Shown piece after piece: positions 24,810 to 33,326 of a stretch of 64,000 nt of DNA. The position numbers were made by a program, and so were the translations under genes. Position 1 is the stretch's first letter; each line of letters starts with the position of its first letter. The DNA comes from DATFES01 sp035457725. GTDB lineage: Bacteria; Pseudomonadota; Alphaproteobacteria; CACIAM-22H2. The stretch spans positions 1-64,000 of the forward strand of contig DATIBC010000027.1 of assembly GCA_035457725.1 (NCBI GenBank), given 5' to 3'. The notes below the pieces were generated by a model that did not search any database, had not been told where the DNA came from, and saw only the letters and a program-made list of their open reading frames with translations.

Positions 24810-26647
24810 GACACGACCCTGCGTCGCGGCGCCATGTCGAGCGCCAGCAGTTTCTCGGCGATGTCGGAGATGATGAACCGGGCGGTGATTGGCGTCCCGT
24901 CAAAATGCAGGACCGGGACGAGCCGCATCGGATCGATCGCGGCTTCGTTGACGAGCAGGGTTCGGAACTGCGCGTCGCGGTTCTGCTCGACGACGAAAAC
25001 CTGGTCGTGCGACGCGATGAACTCGTGCACTTCCTGGACGAACGGAAAGGCGCGCACCCGCAACGCATCGAGATAGATTCCCCGCGCCTCGAGTGCGTCG
25101 AGCGCCTCATGCATCGCCGGCGTCGTCGAACCGAAATAAATCACGCCGAGCCGCGTCGCTTCCCTGGCCGGCCGCAGCACGGGTCCCGGGACGAGCTTTT
25201 TCGCCGTCTCGAATTTCCGCAGCAAGCGCTGCATGTTGTCGACGTAGGTCGACCCTTCCTCGGTATAGCGGGCGTAGCGGTCGCGCGTCGTGCCACGGGT
25301 GAAGAAGGCGCCGCGCGTGGGATGCGTGCCCGGATAGGTGCGATAAGCGACGCCGTCACCGTCGATGTCAAGATAGCGCCCGAACTCGCGGCCCGCCTCG
25401 AGATCGTTATAGGTCATCACCTTGCCGCGATCGAAGCGGCGGGAATCGTCCCAGGCAAACGGGGCGCATAGCCAATCGTTCATGCCGATGTCGAGATCGA
25501 GCATGACGAAGATCGGCGTCTGCAGGCGATCGGCAAGATCGAAGGATTGCGCCGCAAAATCGAAACATTCGCGGGGATCCTCGGGGAACAAGAGCACGTG
25601 CTTGGTGTCGCCATGCGAGGCGTAGGCGCATGACAAAATATCGGCCTGCTGCGTTCGCGTCGGCATGCCGGTCGACGGGCCGCCGCGTTGGACGTCGAAG
25701 ATCACCGCGGGGATTTCGGCAAAATAGGCGAGCCCGATAAACTCCTGCATCAGCGAGACGCCCGGCCCCGACGTGGCCGTGAAGGCGCGAGCACCATTCC
25801 ATGCGGCGCCGATGACGACGCCGATCGCCGCCAGCTCGTCCTCCGCCTGGACGATGGCGTAGCGGTGCTTATTGGTCGCGGCGTCGATGCGATAACGGCG
25901 GCAATACCTCTGGAACGCCTCGGCCAGCGAAGTCGAGGGCGTGATCGGATACCAGGCCGCGATCGTTGCCCCGCCATAGACCGAACCAAGGGCGGAAGCG
26001 CTGTTGCCGTCGATGAAGATCTTGTCGCCGACCCGGTCGGCGCGGCGCAACCTGAGGCCGATCGGGCAATCGAGGTGCGACTTGGCCCAGTCGCGGCCCA
26101 TGTGCAGCGCCTTGATGTTCGGCGTCAGAAGCTGCTCTTTGCCCTTGAACTGCTCCCCGATTAGTTTTTCGACAATCGCCACGTCAATGTCGATGAGGGC
26201 GGCGAGCGCTCCGACATAGATGATGTTCTTGAAAAGCTGACGCTGCCGTGGGTCGCTATATTCGCGATTGCAAATGTCGGTCAACGGCACGCCGATGACA
26301 TTGATGTCGGCGCGAAATTTCGACGGCGGGAGCGGTTTGGTCGAGTCATAGAACAGATATCCGCCCGGCTCGAGGCTGGCGACGTCGGTGTCCCAGGTCT
26401 GCGGATTCATCGCTACCATCAGGTCGACGCCGCCGCGCCGACCGAGATAGCCGGCCTCCGACACGCGGACTTCGTACCAGGTCGGCAGGCCCTGTATGTT
26501 CGAAGGGAAGATATTGCGCGACGAGATCGGCACGCCCATGCGCAGTATCGACTTGGCGAAAAGCTGGTTGGCGCTCGCCGACCCCGAACCGTTGACGTTG
26601 GCGAACTTGACGACGAAGTCGTTGAGGCGGGCTATCGGCTGCGGCAT
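24806..26647 (-). CDS. korA: 2-oxoacid:ferredoxin oxidoreductase, gamma-alpha fusion subunit
   Basis: 613 residues from the ATG at 26647. The gamma domain occupies about 1-190 (GSGSASANQLF near the start), followed by the alpha domain with YPITPSTSLAEA, TATSGPGVSLM and QRGGPSTGMPT. Such fused subunits form heterotetramers with KorB. The start overlaps the preceding oxidoreductase gene by 16 bp. A longer frame upstream has no signal and would lie inside the neighbour. Confidence 0.9.
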   Translation of the reverse strand: MPQPIARLNDFVVKFANVNGSGSASANQLFAKSILRMGVPISSRNIFPSNIQGLPTWYEVRVSEAGYLGRRGGVDLMVAMNPQTWDTDVASLEPGGYLFYDSTKPLPPSKFRADINVIGVPLTDICNREYSDPRQRQLFKNIIYVGALAALIDIDVAIVEKLIGEQFKGKEQLLTPNIKALHMGRDWAKSHLDCPIGLRLRRADRVGDKIFIDGNSASALGSVYGGATIAAWYPITPSTSLAEAFQRYCRRYRIDAATNKHRYAIVQAEDELAAIGVVIGAAWNGARAFTATSGPGVSLMQEFIGLAYFAEIPAVIFDVQRGGPSTGMPTRTQQADILSCAYASHGDTKHVLLFPEDPRECFDFAAQSFDLADRLQTPIFVMLDLDIGMNDWLCAPFAWDDSRRFDRGKVMTYNDLEAGREFGRYLDIDGDGVAYRTYPGTHPTRGAFFTRGTTRDRYARYTEEGSTYVDNMQRLLRKFETAKKLVPGPVLRPAREATRLGVIYFGSTTPAMHEALDALEARGIYLDALRVRAFPFVQEVHEFIASHDQVFVVEQNRDAQFRTLLVNEAAIDPMRLVPVLHFDGTPITARFIISDIAEKLLALDMAPRRRVVS

Positions 26648-28509
26648 GCGGGCCCCGCCTGAGTCGGCTCGATCAAGAACTTCTGCATGTCCCACGCCCC
26701 CGTCGGGCAACGTTCGGCGCACAAGCCGCAATGCAGGCAGACGTCCTCATCCTTGATCATGACGCGCTTGGTCTTCAGCTGGTCGGACACGTAGAGATCC
26801 TGCGTGCGATTGAGCGCCGGCGCGCTGAGACGCGAGCGCAGATCGTCCTCCGATCCGTTCACGGCGAAGGTAATGCAGTCCATCGGGCATATGTCCACGC
26901 AGGCGTCGCACTCGATGCATAGCTTCGTCGTGAACACCGTTTGAACGTCGCAATTGAGGCAGCGCTGCGCCTCGCGGTAGGCGAGTTCGCGGTCGAATCC
27001 CAGCTCGACTTCGACCTTGATGTCCTTGAGCGCCACTCCGAGTTCGCGCAATGGCACCTTGAACCGCTTGTCGAGCGCGATGTCGTTATCGTAGCTCCAC
27101 TCGTGGATCCCCATCTTCTGGCTCACCAGATTGACGTTCGGCGGCGGACGGGCGTCCAAATCCTCGCCGTGGCACAACTTGTCGATCGACACGGCGGCGT
27201 CATGGCCATGCGCCACGGCCCAAATGATGTTCTTCGGCCCGAAGGCGGAGTCGCCACCGAAGAAGACCTTGGGATGGGTCGAGCGCATTGTCTTGGGGTC
27301 GACGACGGGCATTCCCCAGCGATCGAATGCGACGCCGATGTCCCGTTCGATCCACGGAAACGCGTTCTCCTGTCCTACGGCGACGAGGACGTCGTCGCAG
27401 GGCATATGGACGTCAGGTTCGCCGGTCGGGACGAGGCTTCGACGGCCCTTGTCGTCGTACCGTGCCGCGACCTTCTCGAAGACGACGCCGCTTAGCCGGC
27501 CGTTTTCGTGGCTGAACGCCTTGGGCACCATGAAGTTTATGATCGGGATGCCCTCGTGCATGGCGTCCTCCTTTTCCCAAGGAGACGCCTTCATTTCCTC
27601 GAAACCGCTGCGCACGACCACGCGTACGTCCACGCCGCCGAGGCGCTTCGCCGACCGGCAACAATCCATCGCCGTGTTGCCGCCGCCGAGCACGATGACG
27701 CGGTTGCCGATGCGCTCGACATGGCCGAACGACACCGAGGCGAGCCAATCGATGCCGATATGGATATTAGCCGCCGCCTCTCTGCGGCCGGGAATATCGA
27801 GATCGCGACCGCGCGGGGCACCGGTGCCGACGAACACCGCGTCATACCCTTCGTCGAGAAGGCCCTTGAGGCTGTCGATGCGGTGGCCGAGCCGCGTTTC
27901 GACGCCGAGCCCGAGCGCGTAGCCGACTTCCTCGTCGATTACCGATTCAGGCAGACGGAACTTGGGAATTTGGCTGCGGATCATGCCGCCGGCCTGACGA
28001 TCGGAATCGTAGATCATGATGTCGTAGCCGAGCGGCGCCAGGTCGCGCGCCACGGTGAGCGACGCCGGCCCGGCACCGATGAGCGCGACCCGCTTGCCAT
28101 TCTTCACGGCGGCGGGTCTGGGTAGAAGCGGTCGGACGTCTCCTTTATTGTCGGCGGCGACTCGTTTCAGGCGGCAAATCGCCACCGGATCCTTCTCGAC
28201 GCGGCCGCGCCGGCACGCCGGCTCGCAAGGGCGATCGCAGGTGCGTCCGAGGATCCCGGGGAATACGTTCGAGTACCAGTTCACCATGTATGCGTCGGTG
28301 TACCGCCCGGCGGCAATCAGTCGGATGTACTCGGGCACCGCCGTATGCGCTGGGCATGCCCACTGGCAATCGACCACTTTGTGGAAATACTCCGGATCGC
28401 GGATGTCCGTTGGCGCCATGCCGGGTGAGGCCGTCGTTTCGGTGCCGTCGCGGGGGAGCAGCGGCGGCGCGGTGACCGCGCCGCGTGCCGTCTCAGGGGT
28501 GCCGGTCAT
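26632..28509 (-). CDS. GltD-like FAD/NAD(P) oxidoreductase with N- and C-terminal Fe-S domains
   Basis: 625 residues. The N-terminal part has a four-Cys Fe-S set (CQWAC ... GRTCDRPCEPAC). The core shows FAD binding GAGPAS near 147 and NAD(P) binding GGGNTAMD near 255. The C-terminal end has two 4Fe-4S ferredoxin motifs (CIECDACVDICPMDC and CLHCGLCAERCP). It should move electrons between NAD(P)(H) and the ferredoxin of KorAB, like the third subunit of 2-oxoglutarate:NADP+ oxidoreductase described in Azoarcus/Thauera. It heads the operon; korA overlaps its 3' end by 16 bp. Confidence 0.85.
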   Translation of the reverse strand: MTGTPETARGAVTAPPLLPRDGTETTASPGMAPTDIRDPEYFHKVVDCQWACPAHTAVPEYIRLIAAGRYTDAYMVNWYSNVFPGILGRTCDRPCEPACRRGRVEKDPVAICRLKRVAADNKGDVRPLLPRPAAVKNGKRVALIGAGPASLTVARDLAPLGYDIMIYDSDRQAGGMIRSQIPKFRLPESVIDEEVGYALGLGVETRLGHRIDSLKGLLDEGYDAVFVGTGAPRGRDLDIPGRREAAANIHIGIDWLASVSFGHVERIGNRVIVLGGGNTAMDCCRSAKRLGGVDVRVVVRSGFEEMKASPWEKEDAMHEGIPIINFMVPKAFSHENGRLSGVVFEKVAARYDDKGRRSLVPTGEPDVHMPCDDVLVAVGQENAFPWIERDIGVAFDRWGMPVVDPKTMRSTHPKVFFGGDSAFGPKNIIWAVAHGHDAAVSIDKLCHGEDLDARPPPNVNLVSQKMGIHEWSYDNDIALDKRFKVPLRELGVALKDIKVEVELGFDRELAYREAQRCLNCDVQTVFTTKLCIECDACVDICPMDCITFAVNGSEDDLRSRLSAPALNRTQDLYVSDQLKTKRVMIKDEDVCLHCGLCAERCPTGAWDMQKFLIEPTQAGPACRSR

Positions 28510-28580
28510 CGCCCGCCCCGCGGCGTGCAGCGGCCGCCAAGATCAAATCGGCGATGGTCATGGCCGTTCACCAGCCAGTC

Positions 28581-28596
28581 CGCGCCCCGGGGCGCG
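28581..28596. promoter_or_regulatory. Perfect 16-bp palindrome upstream of the oxidoreductase-korAB operon
   Basis: CGCGCCCCGGGGCGCG reads the same on both strands and lies 72 bp upstream of the minus-strand operon start. It could be an operator, or merely a GC-rich palindrome in high-GC DNA. No flanking half-sites were seen. Confidence 0.35.
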
Positions 28597-28845
28597 GTTC
28601 CCCGGCGTTTACCCTAACAAGTCCCTGTAAAGACACACTTCCTCCAGCCATCCTCGACCTGGCCGCCGCCTCGATCGGGTCGCGAGTTACCGCCCGGGGC
28701 GCAAGTCGGCGCAAGATTGCCCGAACCCCAACCGAGTCGCAACAACTGCCGGAAATTTCGGCATTCTCCGGCTTGGGAGGGTGCAATATCTGATCCATTG
28801 TTTACATTGATTTATGTCGTCTTATTGGCAGGTTTATTCAATTTA

Positions 28846-28874
28846 TTGACTCTCTCACCCTTACCCAAAAGAAT
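28846..28874 (+). promoter_or_regulatory. Sigma70-like promoter for the cyclase-FHA / PP2C / kinase operon
   Basis: TTGACT (28846-28851), a 17-bp spacer, and AAGAAT (28869-28874) lie in an AT-rich patch 107 bp upstream of the cyclase ATG. Hexamers match consensus at 5 and 4 positions with ideal spacing. Confidence 0.5.
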
Positions 28875-28980
28875 CGTTTCTTCCGAAGGTTAACGCCGTC
28901 TCATTTAGGGCCGGGCCGGCGCCACGCCAATCCCACGCGGCGCCTCGGCGAAGCGGCCGTAATCAGGGAACATCCAGACG

Positions 28981-29868
28981 ATGGGCGTTCAAGTTCCGCT
29001 GCTGGCCACGCTGTTTTCCGATATCTGCGACAGCGTCCAGCTATACGAATCGGTGGGCGACGCCGAGGCGCACCGCCTGGCCGATGAATGCGTCCGGTCA
29101 ATGGGCGAGGCGGTCCGCCGCAATGGCGGGTCGGTGATCAAGACCTTCGGCGACGGCATGATGAGCACGTTCGTCGAAGCCGACGCCGCGTTCCGAGCGG
29201 CAATCGAAATGCAGCACGAGCGTTCGACCGGGCCGCTGAAGATTCGCATCGGGGCGAGTTGTGGTCCGGTCATACAGACCGGCGAAGATGTCTTCGGCGA
29301 TGCGGTCAACCTCGCCGCCCGCGTTTCGGCGTTGGCTCGTCCGGGGGAGATCCTGCTGACCGAGGAACTGATCGACCAGCTGTCGCCGTCGCATCGCGAG
29401 GCGACGCGGCTGCTCGATACGACCAATGTGAAGGGGCGCACCAAGCCGGTCAATGTCTACGCCGTGACCGATCACGGCGATTTTCAGGCGACGACGATGA
29501 TCGACGAATCGGCGCTCATTGCCGCTGCGGGTTTGCCGGGGATTCTCGTGCTCGCGTTTCGCGACAAGGAAATTCGCGTCACCGGCTTCAGCCCTCCAGT
29601 GGTGCTCGGCCGCGACGAGCGCTGCGATCTCGTGGTTCCCAGTGGCTACGCCTCACGGCGCCACGCCACGGTCGCGCCCAAGCGTGATCATTATCTGCTC
29701 ACCGATCAAAGCACGAACGGAACGTTCCTCGTCAATCAGGAAGGCGAGCTGGCCTTCGTCAAGCGCGAGACCGTACCGCTGATCGGCAGCGGCTCGATCT
29801 CGCTCGGCGCCAAGCCGACTTCCGAGCCCGACTTCGTCGTGAAATTCTTTTGCCGTTCTCCGACTTGA
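28981..29868 (+). CDS. Class III adenylate cyclase fused to an FHA domain
   Basis: 295 residues. The cyclase domain (about 5-165) keeps every canonical residue: metal Asp14 (FSDIC) and Asp58 (FGDG), adenine-specifying Lys54 and Asp103, and transition-state Asn110 and Arg114 (AVNLAAR). A C-terminal FHA domain (about 205-290) has Arg211, SRRH (225-228) and TNG (245-247), the phosphothreonine-binding set. It should make cAMP and be recruited or tuned by a phosphoprotein. The next genes are a PP2C phosphatase (10 bp on) and a Ser/Thr kinase, the natural source of that phosphate. Confidence 0.92.
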   Translation: MGVQVPLLATLFSDICDSVQLYESVGDAEAHRLADECVRSMGEAVRRNGGSVIKTFGDGMMSTFVEADAAFRAAIEMQHERSTGPLKIRIGASCGPVIQTGEDVFGDAVNLAARVSALARPGEILLTEELIDQLSPSHREATRLLDTTNVKGRTKPVNVYAVTDHGDFQATTMIDESALIAAAGLPGILVLAFRDKEIRVTGFSPPVVLGRDERCDLVVPSGYASRRHATVAPKRDHYLLTDQSTNGTFLVNQEGELAFVKRETVPLIGSGSISLGAKPTSEPDFVVKFFCRSPT

Positions 29869-29878
29869 GGCGCATCCG

Positions 29879-30658
29879 GTGCCGCATCTTACCCACAGCG
29901 GAACGAAAAAGGCGACGCGGCACGGCGAACTGGCATGGCGTTCGTCGTTCCGTTCCGACCCTGGCGCGGTGCGCAAGGTGAACGAAGACGCTTGGCTCGA
30001 CCTGCCCGAGGCAGGAGTCTGGGCCGTCGCGGACGGCATGGGCGGCCACGAGGCCGGCGACATTTCGAGCCGGATGGTCGTCGATGCGATCAAACTACCG
30101 AACGGCCGTGGATCGACATTGGCGGTGGTCGACGAAATCTCCGCGCGGCTGCGCGACGTCAATACCCGCCTTCGCGCGCTTTCGGCGGAGCGATACCGCG
30201 GCCGCCAAATCGGCAGCACGATTGCCGTATTGATGGCGGTTGGAAGACGGGCGATCTGCTTGTGGGCGGGCGATAGCAGGATATATCGCTATCGCAAGGG
30301 TCAACTCGCCCAACTGACCCGCGATCATAGTCACGTCGCCGACCTGATCGCCAAGGGACTGCTCGACGTGAGGAACGCCAGCCTGCATCAGCACGCCAAC
30401 GTAATCACCCGCGCCGTTGGAGCGGCCGAACGGCTGCTCCTGGACCGCCAGGACGATGACGTCGAGGACGACGACATTTACGTGCTTTGCAGCGACGGAT
30501 TGACGCGGGTGCTCGATGACCGCGAGATCGCGGCTTCGCTCGGCGAGCCCGATTGCAGCAAGGCGGCGAAGGCGCTGCTGGCGGCCGCATTGGCCAGGCG
30601 GCCGCGCGACAACGTCACGGTCGGCGTCGTTCGCGCGACGCAGCCGCCGGCTACTTGA
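29879..30658 (+). CDS. PP2C-family Ser/Thr protein phosphatase
   Basis: 259 residues from a GTG start with TTGAGG upstream. All PP2C metal motifs are present: RKVNEDAW near 33-40, ADGMGGHEAGD near 50, CSDGLTR near 202 and RDNVTV near 242. It has no membrane segment and so is cytosolic. Its likely substrates are the adjacent kinase and FHA partners. It lies between the cyclase-FHA and kinase genes, 10-30 bp from each. Confidence 0.92.
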   Translation: MPHLTHSGTKKATRHGELAWRSSFRSDPGAVRKVNEDAWLDLPEAGVWAVADGMGGHEAGDISSRMVVDAIKLPNGRGSTLAVVDEISARLRDVNTRLRALSAERYRGRQIGSTIAVLMAVGRRAICLWAGDSRIYRYRKGQLAQLTRDHSHVADLIAKGLLDVRNASLHQHANVITRAVGAAERLLLDRQDDDVEDDDIYVLCSDGLTRVLDDREIAASLGEPDCSKAAKALLAAALARRPRDNVTVGVVRATQPPAT

Positions 30659-30688
30659 CGGCGTACGGCGATGGGAGAGGGCGACTCG

Positions 30689-32350
30689 ATGCTGGAATCG
30701 ATCGGTCGATACAAGGTTCTCTCGCTGATGGGCGAGGGCGCGATGGCGGAGGTGTACAAGGCGTACGATCCGCGTATCGATCGCACGGTGGCGCTCAAGA
30801 TCCTGAAGCGCGAGCGCTGCCTCGACAAGGAGTACGTCGATCGCTTTTTGCGCGAGGCCAAGGCGGCGGGCGCCTTGTCGCATCCGAACATCGTCACCGT
30901 ATACGACGTCGGGCAGATCGAAGAACGCCCCTACATCATGATGGAGTTGCTGGAGGGACAGACGCTCGAAACCGCGCTTACCCAGCAATCGCGCTTTCCG
31001 CTGCCCAAGATCATCTCGATCGCGCTGCAACTCGCCGAGGCGCTCGATTATGCCCATGGGCGTGGCGTGGTTCACCGCGACATCAAGCCCAGCAACATCA
31101 TCCTGCTCCCCGACCGCGATCGCGTGAAGATCGCCGATTTCGGCATCGCGCGCATGGCCGAAACCGAGCTCGCGCAACAGACGCAGATGGGCATGGTGCT
31201 TGGAACGCCGCGTTACATGTCGCCCGAGCAGGTCCGCGGACAGCAGGTCGATGGCCGTTCCGACCTGTTCTCCGTCGGCGTCGTCGTCTACCAGCTTCTC
31301 GCGGGCGACTTGCCATTCCCGGGCAAGACACTCACCACGCTGCTGATGGAGATCGCCGAAAAGGAGCCGGTGCCGCTCGACAAGCTCGCTCCCGACGTAC
31401 CGCCCGGACTTCAGCACATCGTCGGCAAACTTCTGGCGAAAACTCCGGCTCGCCGCTTTCAAAGCGGCGCCGAACTCGCCCGCGCTCTCTCGGCCGAACT
31501 GCGAACGATAATCGAGGAGTCAGAGGAAAAATCGCGTCCGCGCTACATACCGATGAAGCTCCGTTGGTCGGCGATCATGGCGTTGATCATCGCCCTGATC
31601 ACGGCCGGCAGCGTGGCGACGATCTACAGCCGCCAGGCCAGCGCGATGCTGGGACAACTCGTCGATTTCGGCGCCTCGTTGTCCCGGTTCATCGCCGCCG
31701 AAAGCGCGATATCGGTGCTGAGCGAAGATTGGGTCGCCATCGAATCGTTGGTGACCGAGGTGCAGTCGCGGCAAAGCTTCCGTTACCTTGCCATCGTCGA
31801 CCACCAGGGAATCGTGCGCGCGGCGACCGATGCGGCGCATGTCGGCGAGAAGATTAATCTGCCGCCGGCGCGCCAAGTTCTGTCGGAGGGCGCCGATGTG
31901 CGGGCGATGCTCGTCGATCTACCCGACCGGCCCGACACGGTGGCGTTCGAAACGCCGATCACCTTTCAAGACAAGGAGATCGGCCGGCTCTACCTTGGAC
32001 TATCGCAGGACTCGGTCCAACGTATCAGCCGCACCAGCCTTATGTTGATGATCGGTCTCGGCTTGGTCAGCGTGCTGGGCGTCGTGCTGGTCACCTACGG
32101 CTTGGCGCAGCTCATCGCCAAACCGATCAAGGTGATGCGCCGGTCGATGGTCGAAGTCGCCGCCGGTAACGCCGATTGTCGGATCTCGCAGCGCCGCAGC
32201 GACGAATTCGGCGATCTGTTCGCGGCATTCAATTCGATGATGGCGTCGCTGCAATCGCGGCTGCACGGGCAGACGGAGCCGGTCGTGTCGTTGGATGCAA
32301 CCGTCGTCCAGGTGGCCGACGAGGCCGAACCGGCGCGTCAGGCGGAATGA
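30689..32350 (+). CDS. Membrane Ser/Thr protein kinase with extracytoplasmic sensor and HAMP
   Basis: 553 residues from the ATG at 30689, which has a GAGAGGG site; an ATG 18 bp earlier is in frame but lacks one. The kinase (about 8-265) has the glycine loop GEGAMAEV (15-22), Lys37, HRDIKPSN with Asp131, DFG Asp150 and GTPRYMSPEQ. A membrane helix at about 290-312 leads to a periplasmic region (313-448), a second helix (450-475) and a HAMP domain (476-530) with no downstream output domain. Having HAMP C-terminal to the kinase is unusual. It begins the envelope part of the operon. Confidence 0.9.
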   Translation: MLESIGRYKVLSLMGEGAMAEVYKAYDPRIDRTVALKILKRERCLDKEYVDRFLREAKAAGALSHPNIVTVYDVGQIEERPYIMMELLEGQTLETALTQQSRFPLPKIISIALQLAEALDYAHGRGVVHRDIKPSNIILLPDRDRVKIADFGIARMAETELAQQTQMGMVLGTPRYMSPEQVRGQQVDGRSDLFSVGVVVYQLLAGDLPFPGKTLTTLLMEIAEKEPVPLDKLAPDVPPGLQHIVGKLLAKTPARRFQSGAELARALSAELRTIIEESEEKSRPRYIPMKLRWSAIMALIIALITAGSVATIYSRQASAMLGQLVDFGASLSRFIAAESAISVLSEDWVAIESLVTEVQSRQSFRYLAIVDHQGIVRAATDAAHVGEKINLPPARQVLSEGADVRAMLVDLPDRPDTVAFETPITFQDKEIGRLYLGLSQDSVQRISRTSLMLMIGLGLVSVLGVVLVTYGLAQLIAKPIKVMRRSMVEVAAGNADCRISQRRSDEFGDLFAAFNSMMASLQSRLHGQTEPVVSLDATVVQVADEAEPARQAE

Positions 32351-32351
32351 C

Positions 32352-33326
32352 ATGAAGCGACTCGCCGCCGCTCTCGTGTTGCTGCTCGGCGCTTGCGCGC
32401 CGGTGATCGAGGACGCGGTCGTCGGCCGCAGCGACAACTTCGTCGTCGTACGCGCACGGTCGGGCGACACGTTGGCCGGGCTCGCCGAGCGGTATTTGGG
32501 CGACGCGGACAAGGCATGGATGATCGCCGACTTCAACGAATCGGCGCGCGTCGCACCAGGGCAGGATATCGCGATCCCGCTCAAACCCATCAATCCGACC
32601 GGCGTCGAGGCGACCGGCTATCAGACGGTGCCGATCCTAACCTATCACCGCTTCCGCGCCGGCGACCGGGTTACCAGCCAGCTCGAAGTTTCCGAGGCTG
32701 CGTTCCGTGAGCAGATGCGCTATCTGCGCCAGCACGACTACCGCGTCATCCATCTATCGGAATTGCGCGAATTCATCGCCGGTAACCAGCAGCTGCCCAA
32801 GCGCGCCGTTGTCGTATCGATCGACGACGGCTACCGCAGCGTTTACGAAGTCGCCTGGCCGATCATCCGCCAATACCGTATCCCGACGACGTTGTTCGTT
32901 TACAGCGATTTTCTCAATACCGGCGGCGGCCTCACCTGGGCGCAGCTTCAGGAAATGGCGACGAGCGGCCTAGTCGATGTACAGCCGCACTCCAAGTCGC
33001 ACGGCAATCTGCGCGAGCGGGGCAACCTCAACGACGACGCATACCGGCGCATGCTCAAGGAGGAGGTGACGCAGCCGGCCGAACTCATTCGCCGCCAACT
33101 CGGCATCGACGTCCACAGCTTCGGTTACCCTTACGGCGCGGCGAACGAGCAAGTGATCGACGAACTGCGTCGCAGCGGTTACGGATTGGCATTCACCGTG
33201 CGCCGCGGCGGCAATCCCGCCTACGGCCCCGCATACGTGCTGCGGCGCTCGCAGATCTATGGTTCCGACGATATCGACACCTTTGCGCGCCGACTCGAAG
33301 TATTTCGCGAGGTGAGCCTGCGGTGA
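32352..33326 (+). CDS. LysM plus polysaccharide deacetylase (CE4) lipoprotein
   Basis: 324 residues. A lipobox LLGAC places the lipidated Cys at 15. A LysM domain (about 29-77, RARSGDTLAGLAERYLGD) binds peptidoglycan or other N-acetylglucosamine polymers. The CE4 domain (about 95-300) has Asp158-Asp159 (SIDDGY) and His213/His217 (HSKSH), the metal set. It should deacetylate cell-wall or exopolysaccharide sugar at the envelope. ATG at 32352 is 1 bp after the kinase stop. The next lipoprotein gene overlaps its end by 4 bp. Confidence 0.88.
   Translation: MKRLAAALVLLLGACAPVIEDAVVGRSDNFVVVRARSGDTLAGLAERYLGDADKAWMIADFNESARVAPGQDIAIPLKPINPTGVEATGYQTVPILTYHRFRAGDRVTSQLEVSEAAFREQMRYLRQHDYRVIHLSELREFIAGNQQLPKRAVVVSIDDGYRSVYEVAWPIIRQYRIPTTLFVYSDFLNTGGGLTWAQLQEMATSGLVDVQPHSKSHGNLRERGNLNDDAYRRMLKEEVTQPAELIRRQLGIDVHSFGYPYGAANEQVIDELRRSGYGLAFTVRRGGNPAYGPAYVLRRSQIYGSDDIDTFARRLEVFREVSLR

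Larger units (their letters stand above)
28510..28980. other. 471-bp divergent intergenic region
   Basis: It separates the oxidoreductase-korAB operon (minus) from the cyclase-FHA operon (plus). The left half is GC-rich and contains a 16-bp palindrome; the right half (28790-28895) is sharply AT-richer and holds a good sigma70-like promoter. I see no gene or RNA in it. Confidence 0.6.

Noticed and set aside
30095..31462. 455-codon minus-strand frame
   Set aside because: Antisense to the PP2C and kinase genes, both of which have complete catalytic motifs.
28981..32350. Kinase/phosphatase/FHA set as part of a type VI secretion system
   Set aside because: No T6SS structural genes are present; the following genes are LysM, deacetylase and lipoproteins.
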